From positions 1 through 64,000 of IMG/VR virus record IMGVR_UViG_3300044641_006190: a DNA stretch of 64,000 nt; one strand, 5' to 3'. This document shows positions 30,149 to 36,137 of this stretch, one piece after another. Under the pieces are notes generated by a model, which did not search any database, was not told the origin of the DNA, and saw only the letters and a list, made by a program, of their open reading frames with translations. A program made the translations under genes and the position numbers. Position 1 is the stretch's first letter; each line of letters opens with the position of its first letter. The DNA is from a virus.

Positions 30149-32323
30149 ATGTTCAAATTTTTAAGAAATCTTTCCGCAGCTTCCGTTGAGGATTTCCCGC
30201 TTCCTCCGAACTCCCCCATCACACGTCCATCTTTCGACTCGAAGGACGCTTTCCGTCGCTGGTGCCTCCAGCCTGACACCGACCACTTCTTCGTTTCCGC
30301 CATGTCCGGACTGGCCGAAGTCCAGCGGGTTTCCCAAACCAACCAGCCGTTGAAGATGTTTGGCTACGTCGCCGACTTCGACACGCGTTATGCGGGCGAC
30401 CCGGTTGCGCAGGTGGTGGCCAACACCGACCCTGAGTTCCGGCCGCGCTGGCTTTCCCGGACGTTCTCCGGCGGCATCCGTGCATGGTATGTCTTTGAGG
30501 CACCCATGCTGTTCCACGATGACAAGGTGGGGGTAAAGTTCATTGAGCGTGTGATCCGGGGCCTTGGAGTCCGGGCGCTGTTCCCCGGTTTCGACACCCA
30601 GGCCACGAAGCAGTATTGGCAGTACTTTGAGGCGGGCACCGACTGGGTGGAAGTCCCCGATTCCGGCACCATTCCGCTTGTCCATCTGGAAGGATGGATG
30701 TCGGACTCCATCCTCCTCTCCGCCCGCAACGCGAAACGTGGCCGCATCGCCGTGCCGTTCGACAAGGTGAAGGAGGCGCTCATCGCCCGCTATCCTGGAG
30801 TCTGGCCGGGCGGGTGGGACAACTTCGTTGTCGGGGCTCGCGGCACTCGTTTCTGGGACAATGGAAACGCGCAATCCTGCCTTGTGCGAGAGGATGGGAT
30901 CACCTGCTTCACGGGCGACCGTGGCTTTGTCTCGTGGGCCGACCTGCTTGGCCGCGAGTGGGAGCAGCGCAACACTGACGAGGTTGTCGGAGCCGCCATC
31001 GAAGGCATCTACTTTGAGTGCGCCGCCAACAAGTACTGGCGCAAGGTCGCGGGCATCGGCTGGCAGCCTTTGCAGAAGGAGGACCTCAAGCTGCACTTTC
31101 GCATCTCCGGCATCTCTGACGAACGTGCGCGGGGCGAGACGCTCTCCCCCGTTGACCGCCTCATTCACCAAGTCCAGATCACGCATCCAGTGGCCGGGAC
31201 GTTCCCCTTCCACTACAAGCAGGCGGACGTGGTTTATGTGAACAACCAGCCGTTCCTCAACACCTCCCGCGCCGTGCTTGCCCAGCCGGACGGCTCCGCC
31301 AGCGGACGTTGGGGAGACGGATTCCCGAAGCTGGCCGCCTACTTCGAGGGGCTCTACGACCGGGCCGACAACGAGGAGCAGTTTGCGCATGCCATGGGGG
31401 CGCTCATGCACTTCTACCAGACCGCCTACGCCGGAGATGTCCAGCGCGGACGTGTCCAGATGCACGCCGGACCTCCGGGAGCGGGCAAGACCTACCTCTT
31501 GATGGTCAAAGGGAACATCTTTGGCGCGGTGGAGGATGCCGCCCGGTATCTCTTCGGGCAGGACAGCTTCAACGGCACCCTCTGCCACGCGCCTCTTTGG
31601 GGTGTGGACGATCCGGTGTCCGCCGCCAACACCAAACTTGGCATGGTCTTCTCGCAGATGCTCAAAGCCGTCGCGGCGTGCGACAACATCCCGGTGCGCG
31701 GCATGTATCGAGAAGTCCAGCGCCTCCCCTGGCTCGGGCGCGTGATCGTCAACATGAACGACGATCCCGAGTCCATCCGCATGCTGCCTTCCACGGAGAT
31801 CAACTTGATGGACAAGGTTGACCTCTATGCCATCCAGCGTCCGTTCACCGGCAAGTTCCCAAGCAACGCGGAGATTCAGGCGGAGATACCTGCGTTCTGC
31901 ACCTTCCTGCTTGAAGGCCGGGCATGGCTGGAAAGTCTGGTTCCCGACCTGTTCAGCGATCCTCGTTGGGGCACCAAAAAATACCACCACCCACGGCTCG
32001 TGGCCATCGCACAGGGAGCACAAACCTCCACGGCGGTTGAGGAGCTGCTGCGCCTGTGGCGCAAGATGTGGTTCGCGGTCGCCCAGGACGATGTGTGGAC
32101 GGGAAACCCCACCGAGCTTCTGGATGCGATCAGCCAGATGGAGTCTCTGCGGGACATCTACCGCACCGTCGTCAACAGCCCGCAGGCTCTCGGACGTTCA
32201 CTGGCACAGCTCTGCAACCGCGAGGCTCCTCCTTCGTGGCTGCGGTCGCTCAACAACTCACAGCGCGAGTATTCCATCTACCGGAACGAGATGGGCGCGG
32301 TTATCAACGCAGACCCCTACTGA
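30149..32323 (+). CDS. Primase-helicase (AEP/prim-pol plus SF3-type helicase)
   Basis: 724 residues from MFKFLRNLSAASVEDFPLPP. The N-terminal half has KMFGYVADFDTRY (candidate DxD of archaeo-eukaryotic primase) and SRTFSGGIRAWYVFEAP. The C-terminal half has GRVQMHAGPPGAGKTYLL (Walker A, about residues 440-450), HAPLWGVDDPVSAAN (Walker B-like), GMYREVQRLPWLGRVIVNMN and a sensor/Arg region (LMDKVDLYAIQRPF). This matches phage replicative primase-helicases of the D5/VirE type. It probably supplies both primer synthesis and DNA unwinding for the polymerase encoded upstream. Confidence 0.83.
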   Translation: MFKFLRNLSAASVEDFPLPPNSPITRPSFDSKDAFRRWCLQPDTDHFFVSAMSGLAEVQRVSQTNQPLKMFGYVADFDTRYAGDPVAQVVANTDPEFRPRWLSRTFSGGIRAWYVFEAPMLFHDDKVGVKFIERVIRGLGVRALFPGFDTQATKQYWQYFEAGTDWVEVPDSGTIPLVHLEGWMSDSILLSARNAKRGRIAVPFDKVKEALIARYPGVWPGGWDNFVVGARGTRFWDNGNAQSCLVREDGITCFTGDRGFVSWADLLGREWEQRNTDEVVGAAIEGIYFECAANKYWRKVAGIGWQPLQKEDLKLHFRISGISDERARGETLSPVDRLIHQVQITHPVAGTFPFHYKQADVVYVNNQPFLNTSRAVLAQPDGSASGRWGDGFPKLAAYFEGLYDRADNEEQFAHAMGALMHFYQTAYAGDVQRGRVQMHAGPPGAGKTYLLMVKGNIFGAVEDAARYLFGQDSFNGTLCHAPLWGVDDPVSAANTKLGMVFSQMLKAVAACDNIPVRGMYREVQRLPWLGRVIVNMNDDPESIRMLPSTEINLMDKVDLYAIQRPFTGKFPSNAEIQAEIPAFCTFLLEGRAWLESLVPDLFSDPRWGTKKYHHPRLVAIAQGAQTSTAVEELLRLWRKMWFAVAQDDVWTGNPTELLDAISQMESLRDIYRTVVNSPQALGRSLAQLCNREAPPSWLRSLNNSQREYSIYRNEMGAVINADPY

Positions 32324-32328
32324 CGACC

Positions 32329-32568
32329 ATGCCGCGTATCTCCTCAGTCCTGCCCACCACCCCCGAGGGTCTTGTCTCCCGCAGGGGGCCGAAGCCCAAG
32401 TACCCGATTCTCGAACTGGAGGTCGGGCAGTCCTTCCTCGCCTCCACAGACCTGCGCAATTCTTTGGCCGCGCTGGCCAGCTACCATGGACGCCGCACCG
32501 GGCGGGTGTTCCGTGTGGTAACCATGACCTCGGTGGCAAATACCATCGTATTCTACCGTGAACGCTAA
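32329..32568 (+). CDS. Small basic protein of a recurrent phage family
   Basis: 79 residues from ATG 32329. The core (RRGPKPKYPILELEVGQSFL, NSLAALASYHGRRTGRVFRV) resembles a short family repeatedly seen near phage replication genes, with the pattern KYP..L..G.SF followed by S..SYH..RTG..F. DNA binding is plausible from its charge. The function is not established. Confidence 0.55.
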   Translation: MPRISSVLPTTPEGLVSRRGPKPKYPILELEVGQSFLASTDLRNSLAALASYHGRRTGRVFRVVTMTSVANTIVFYRER

Positions 32569-32572
32569 TCCT

Positions 32573-32779
32573 ATGACCTATACCCTTCTCACTATTAGTG
32601 CTGCTCTGGCTTTGCTGGCTTTTGTCGATCTCATCATCTCTTTTTTCGCCATGAAAAAGGCACAGCGAACTTTGCGAAACAGGGACTTTGACCGGGCGGA
32701 ACTGTGTGCCACTTTCTCCTTCGTCTGCTCGGCGCTGGCTTTGAGCTGTCTCATAGCCTGGTTCATTTTCCAGCCGTGA
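32573..32779 (+). CDS. Two-pass membrane protein
   Basis: 68 residues from ATG 32573 (a GTG at 32558 is possible). Two hydrophobic segments (LLTISAALALLAFVDLIISF and FVCSALALSCLIAWFIF) flank a basic loop (MKKAQRTLRNRDFDRAELC). It is an early membrane protein of unknown role and could act in superinfection exclusion or host membrane takeover. Confidence 0.5.
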   Translation: MTYTLLTISAALALLAFVDLIISFFAMKKAQRTLRNRDFDRAELCATFSFVCSALALSCLIAWFIFQP

Positions 32780-32800
32780 TAACAAAGTATCATTTCGGTA

Positions 32801-32828
32801 TTGACTTAACTCTTATCTGCTTTATCTC
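32801..32828 (+). promoter_or_regulatory. Sigma70-like promoter with start at or near the ATG
   Basis: TTGACT at 32801-32806, a 16-base spacer and TATCTC at 32823-32828. The predicted transcription start coincides with the ATG at 32835, another likely leaderless or very-short-leader mRNA. Confidence 0.45.
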
Positions 32829-32834
32829 CACGAC

Positions 32835-33122
32835 ATGACTTCAAAAATCAAATCCCAGCTCAGCCGTCTCGGCCTTGAGGCCGTCAACAGGCCCAAGCGC
32901 ACCCCAAGCCATCCGACCAAATCTCATGTCGTCCTGGCCAAGGAAGGCGACAAGGTGAAGACCATCCGTTTTGGCCAGCAGGGCGTTTCGGGCTCGCCCA
33001 GGAAAGAGGGAGAGTCCAAGGCATACCGGGAGCGGCGGGAGTCCTTCAAAGCCCGCCACGCCGCCAACATCAAAAAAGGCAAAATGTCGGCCGCCTATTG
33101 GGCTGATAAAACCAAGTGGTGA
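32835..33122 (+). CDS. Widespread phage protein (DUF6321-like, from memory)
   Basis: 95 residues. The sequence MTSKIKSQLSRLGLEAVNRP, HPTKSHVVLAKEGDKVKTIR, FGQQGVSGSPRKEGESKAYR and RRESFKARHAANIKKGKMSA, ending AYWADKTKW, is the hallmark of a highly conserved small family found in many unrelated tailed phages. It is strongly basic with invariant-looking IRFGQQG and SFKARH blocks. The function is unknown; nucleic-acid or virion association is commonly guessed. The family number is recalled, not checked. Confidence 0.8.
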   Translation: MTSKIKSQLSRLGLEAVNRPKRTPSHPTKSHVVLAKEGDKVKTIRFGQQGVSGSPRKEGESKAYRERRESFKARHAANIKKGKMSAAYWADKTKW

Positions 33123-33127
33123 CCCCT

Positions 33128-33244
33128 ATGAGCAGCGAAGAAAAAACAGAAGTCTTCTGGCTTAGCTTCATCATTATCGCAATTTTTGTGGTCAAGATTT
33201 TAACTGACCTCGGAAAATACAACCTCAACCTGCCAAACCCATGA
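33128..33244 (+). CDS. 38-residue single-pass membrane peptide
   Basis: MSSEEKTEVFWLSFIIIAIF followed by VVKILTDLGKYNLNLPNP. One membrane helix follows an acidic start. Its stop overlaps the next ATG (ATGA), supporting translation. Confidence 0.5.
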   Translation: MSSEEKTEVFWLSFIIIAIFVVKILTDLGKYNLNLPNP

Positions 33245-33498
33245 AATCCTACTCCACCGCCCCGCTCAACACCCGCCAGCATCCGCTCGACCTCCTGAAC
33301 GACATCCGCGCAGCCCTCGACGAGACGGCCCGCATCAACAGCCTCGGCATCAGTTTCGACCTCTCGGTTGAACCGGCTTCCGGCCTCCCGTTGGATGTTG
33401 ATCCTCCGACCTATCTTACGATCTATGACGAACGCAGCAACGATCTCCTCGGGGAGCCTGCTTGCGATGTCGGCGGCCCCTGCGAGAGCTGCCAGTAA
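33241..33498 (+). CDS. Small unknown protein before the structured RNA
   Basis: 85 residues (MKSYSTAPLNTRQHPLDLLN onwards), with a helix (DIRAALDETARINSLG), a beta-rich part and a Cys-containing end (ACDVGGPCESCQ) that could bind metal. It is the last protein gene before the 0.9 kb noncoding RNA block. Confidence 0.5.
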   Translation: MKSYSTAPLNTRQHPLDLLNDIRAALDETARINSLGISFDLSVEPASGLPLDVDPPTYLTIYDERSNDLLGEPACDVGGPCESCQ

Positions 33499-33511
33499 AA
33501 TCATGCCGGAG

Positions 33512-33564
33512 TCGGGTGTTCGAGCCACCCCAAGTTAGCCTTCTTGTAGTGTAGCGGAAACATA
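33512..33564 (+). ncRNA. tRNA-like T-arm followed by a D-arm-like segment (permuted order)
   Basis: GGGTG TTCGAGC CACCC is a perfect T-arm at about 33514-33530. It is followed by CAAGTTAGCC and then CTTGTAGTGTAGCGGAAACA, which looks like the end of an acceptor strand plus a D-arm. The 3'-type part precedes the 5'-type part and only four acceptor pairs (CTTG/CAAG) form. This may be part of the larger RNA rather than a tRNA. Confidence 0.35.
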
Positions 33565-33607
33565 GCCGGGGCGGAAGATAAAAAGGCACCTTGATCTTTG
33601 ACAACTT

Positions 33608-33775
33608 GAAAACAGAATCCAGCGGTAGCTAAATCTGGTCTAAGCCCTTCCGAGCTTAGCGGCTCAATGGAAGATGGTGTAAAGTAGCTCTGAGTAACGT
33701 TCCAGAGTGAAATACAACATAAGCCTCGCAGAGGTGATGCAGGGTTCAAATCCCCGCCCGCTGGATTCTGTTTTC
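33608..33775 (+). ncRNA. Structured module 1 with T-arm and D-arm-like elements
   Basis: The module is enclosed by a perfect 18-bp stem GAAAACAGAATCCAGCGG and its complement. Inside are a D-arm-like stretch (GCTAAATCTGGTCTAAGC), a CTAAGC/GCTTAG hairpin, a CTCTG/CAGAG hairpin, a CCTC-GCA-GAGG hairpin and a T-loop GGGTTCAAATCCC. At 168 bases it is about twice tRNA size and no canonical 7-base anticodon loop can be drawn. Confidence 0.5.
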
Positions 33776-33782
33776 CATCAAT

Positions 33783-33928
33783 TTGCCTGCCGTGCCTGTG
33801 CTGGCGGAAGTATGTCGCCAAAGTAGATTGGAAATATCCAACGAACGAGTAGGGGCAGAAAAGCGTGAGAGAGCACAAAACCGAAGACAGGGAGCAATCC
33901 CAAGTAGGACTCTCGCGGCGGCAGGCAA
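33783..33928 (+). ncRNA. Structured module 2
   Basis: It is closed by TTGCCTGCCG/CGGCAGGCAA. Internal helices include GGCG-GAAGTATGT-CGCC, TTGGA-AATA-TCCAA and TGTGCT pairing with AGCACA. There is no T-loop. AGTA sequences occur at 33809, 33822, 33848 and 33904, suggesting E-loop-like bulges. Confidence 0.45.
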
Positions 33929-33935
33929 CCAATTT

Positions 33936-34078
33936 GAGCGCGTGGCGGAATGTAAAGACGCCGACACAAGGCAAATGTTGACCCGAGTTTGCGGAAGAAC
34001 GGACCATCGGGTCCACCAACGAAAGTGGACAATTCAAAAATCCACAGGTTGCAGGTTCAAATCCTGCCGCGCTCGCCA
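33936..34078 (+). ncRNA. Structured module 3: tRNA-like with encoded CCA and a 60-base insert
   Basis: The 7-bp acceptor GAGCGCG/CGCGCTC is followed by discriminator G and encoded CCA. The D-arm-like GGCG-GAATGTAAAGA-CGCC and the perfect T-arm GCAGG-TTCAAAT-CCTGC are in tRNA positions. The anticodon-like stem GTGGA/TCCAC encloses 11 instead of 7 bases. About 60 extra bases between D-arm and anticodon arm form a GACCCGA/TCGGGTC hairpin. This is not a normal tRNA gene, but the 3' end is fully tRNA-like. Confidence 0.55.
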
Positions 34079-34356
34079 AATTTCTCCCATACTAGGCGCA
34101 CCCGAGGCGAAAGCCACGAGAGGGCGTGAGGGATGGCCGCAACACCTAGTAGAAGGCACGGCCCCTAACCCCGTTCAGGTAAATGCGGAGGCGAACGTCG
34201 CCTATCCAATAGCGGGTATCAACGAATGACGTGACAGCCGGAGAGACGGCCTTTGTTTGTTATGATGACCCCGACTGGAGAGTGGGGGCTGCGAGATGCT
34301 CGCGGCGCTATTGACGACTTGACCGGGCAGGCGCAACTTTCCAGCCCCGGAAACAG

Positions 34357-34395
34357 CCTCCTCCGTTTCAGCGATGAAGCGGGGGAGGTTTTTTT
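34357..34395 (+). terminator. Very strong terminator after the structured RNA
   Basis: A 14-bp stem (34357-34370 with 34375-34388, two G-U pairs), a GCGA tetraloop and seven T residues. It ends the upstream RNA before the recombinase gene. Confidence 0.93.
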
Positions 34396-34450
34396 GTCTT
34401 ATAGAGCGAAAACACTTGCTAACAAAAGTCTAATAGATAAATACTCCGGC

Positions 34451-35605
34451 ATGACCCACGACACCATCACAGTCAAAGGGCGGGAATTTCCGCTCTACAA
34501 AGAACCTTCCACCGGATACTGGCGCGTGCGCAAACGGACACGCGATGTGTCCATCAACAAATCCACCCGCATCTCCGATCTCGCCGAGGCCCGTAAATGG
34601 GCGCGTGTGTTCATCGAGCGGGAGCTGAACAACAGCTATCGTCTGGCCACCGGAGGACACACGCTTGAGGAGGTTGCCGCCGCGTATCTATCTTTCCCAA
34701 AGGCCGCCCGCGAATACGTCGCCGAGGCCAACGTGGCCCGCCTGCGCACCGTGGTCAGGGAAGCCCTTGGCAAGGAGCTGTGTGAAGTCCGCGTCAAGGA
34801 CATCGGCCCGCGTCTGTGGGAGCAATACGCCGCCTCCAGACACGGCGGCAGGCTCGATCTGTCCACCCCGCGCCGGGAGAACATTGGCATCATGTCGGCC
34901 CTGCGCAGCGCGGCCAGCGTCTTCGCCCGCAAGCTCGACCGCCGCTACAAGGACGCGGGCATCTTCCTTGACTTCGCCAACATGCGCGAGCTTCCATTCC
35001 TGCCGGTTCTACACGTTCACCGCCAGCCGGTTTCCGCTGACGCCATCCAGTCGCTCACAATGGCCTGGAAGTCGCTCCGGCAGGACAATCCGCTGCTCTA
35101 CACCACCATCGGGCTGGCCCTCCATGCGGGGCTCCGCGCCTCGGAGATCGCCGCCGCCCGCCGCAACTGGATCGAGACTGACGGCAGCGCCGTCCGTGTG
35201 ATCCTGCGTGACCGGCCGGAGGAAGGTTTCCGCACCAAAGGCAAGGTGGACAGCTCGGCATGGGTGAGCGGCTTGGTGCTCGACATCGAGTTCGCCGCGC
35301 ACCTGCTTTCACTGCCGGACGGCCTCCTGGTTCCGGTTGAAGGAAGCAAGGCATGGTTCTTCAAGACCATCGTCAATCAATGGGTGCGCCAGTTCATCCC
35401 ACGAGAACTCGACGGTAAAGGATTGCACCGCCTGCGCGGACTCTACGGTGACGCCGTGAAGTCCCGTTTCGAGGCCCAGATTCTTGCCCGCACTGCGTCG
35501 ATCGACGCCGCACGCCTGGCTCTTGGCCACACCTCTGCCGCGATCACTTTGCGGAACTATCTGACGCCGGACGCTGCCAGCACCACTCCGGGTAATCTAG
35601 GCTAG
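34451..35605 (+). CDS. int: Tyrosine recombinase (phage integrase)
   Basis: 384 residues from ATG 34451 (MTHDTITVKGREFPLYKEPS). The N-terminal arm/core-binding region has GYWRVRKRTRDVSINKSTRI, then a SAM-like helical domain. The catalytic domain shows HAGLRASEIAAARRNWI (first Arg), GKGLHRLRGLYGDAVKSRF (His-x-x-Arg) and LALGHTSAAITLRNYL (His and nucleophile Tyr). It either integrates the phage or resolves genome multimers; no repressor or excisionase is obvious. The 3' end overlaps the convergent Cys-rich gene by 62 bp. A TTGCTAACA box lies 40 bases upstream of the start. Confidence 0.87.
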   Translation: MTHDTITVKGREFPLYKEPSTGYWRVRKRTRDVSINKSTRISDLAEARKWARVFIERELNNSYRLATGGHTLEEVAAAYLSFPKAAREYVAEANVARLRTVVREALGKELCEVRVKDIGPRLWEQYAASRHGGRLDLSTPRRENIGIMSALRSAASVFARKLDRRYKDAGIFLDFANMRELPFLPVLHVHRQPVSADAIQSLTMAWKSLRQDNPLLYTTIGLALHAGLRASEIAAARRNWIETDGSAVRVILRDRPEEGFRTKGKVDSSAWVSGLVLDIEFAAHLLSLPDGLLVPVEGSKAWFFKTIVNQWVRQFIPRELDGKGLHRLRGLYGDAVKSRFEAQILARTASIDAARLALGHTSAAITLRNYLTPDAASTTPGNLG

Positions 35606-36137
35606 TTCTGATCTCGAAATCCTGGATGACATCCAAAGGCAGATGAACCTTGGCCCGTAGGACGCACCCGCAAACGCGGCAGGACTCCAAAGCCCTGTCC
35701 CGTTGGGTGGTCCTACCGGCCAGGAACTTCGTCACCTGCGTAAGGATTCCACCACAGCCCCAGCAACCAGTCACGTCCCCGTTGAAGGGGCAAGTGGAGC
35801 AGATTGCCGCACGTCGCTCGGCCTCCTCTTGCGGCACGAACTTGCCGCCAAACTTGAGGACGGTGTTCATGAACCGGCGAAGGTCTGCAATCGTCAGGGA
35901 CCGCTTTGATACATCCACCGGCCTGTCCGAGCATGGCACCTGCAAGTTCTGACGGCACAGGTCGTCTTGGAAACGCTCCTCCCACCCTTCGGCCAGATCG
36001 TAGCCCATGGCTTTGCGGTGGAGGCGAACCTGATCAATGATGCCCCAGTAGGACAACCCGTGGAAGACGGCACCGGATTCCGGCTGCACATACTTCCACT
36101 GGTTCGAGGTTCCACGGGACTTGTTGGTCACTCTCAT
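35544..36137 (-). CDS. Cys-rich zinc-binding phage protein
   Basis: 197 residues. The first 100 contain LSYWGIIDQVRLHRKAMGYD and SKRSLTIADLRRFMNTVLKF. The second half holds two Cys clusters, CSTCPFNGDVTGCWGCGG and CRVCGCVLRAKVHLPLDVI, ending PEWCWQ. The pattern CxxCxxN..GCxGC with a later CxxCGC..KVHLP is a recurrent phage zinc-ribbon family without known function. It is the last gene of the late transcript, overlaps the giant gene by four bases, and converges on the integrase. Confidence 0.65.
   Translation of the reverse strand: MRVTNKSRGTSNQWKYVQPESGAVFHGLSYWGIIDQVRLHRKAMGYDLAEGWEERFQDDLCRQNLQVPCSDRPVDVSKRSLTIADLRRFMNTVLKFGGKFVPQEEAERRAAICSTCPFNGDVTGCWGCGGILTQVTKFLAGRTTQRDRALESCRVCGCVLRAKVHLPLDVIQDFEIRTSLDYPEWCWQRPASDSSAK

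Larger units (their letters stand above)
33503..34395 (+). ncRNA. Large structured noncoding RNA region with tRNA-like modules
   Basis: About 890 bases without a credible gene, ending in a very strong terminator. It contains consecutive long hairpin-closed units: an 18-bp perfect inverted repeat (33608-33625 with 33758-33775), 10 bp (33783-33792 with 33919-33928), 7 bp with an extra AATTT/AAATT (33931-33942 with 34068-34083), and 7 bp (34090-34096 with 34145-34151). GGCGAAAGCC is a GNRA hairpin. AGTA occurs seven times between 33680 and 34150, as expected for loop-E motifs. Two units contain T-arm sequences. Phage lncRNAs of the GOLLD or ROOL kind have this size, complexity and tRNA association; the identity is inferred, not shown. 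Confidence 0.7.

Noticed and set aside
30161-32023. A 620-codon open frame on the minus strand opposite the primase-helicase
   Set aside because: It is a GC-driven shadow of a well-supported gene with intact motifs; the antisense product has no domain character.
33608-34078. Ordinary tRNA genes
   Set aside because: T-arms and CCA are present, but the modules are about twice tRNA length and lack a 7-base anticodon loop. I could not assign any anticodon.
33501-34079. A minus-strand 192-codon open frame across the structured RNA
   Set aside because: It reads antisense through the hairpins and contains AGFEPATCG and LGWLEHPTPA, the usual false peptides produced by reading T-arm sequences backwards. 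It has no ribosome site or domain.
33503-34395. tmRNA (including the permuted two-piece form)
   Set aside because: No tag reading frame ending in a hydrophobic Ala-Ala type tail and no typical 5' GGGG-type acceptor were found, and there is more than one T-arm.
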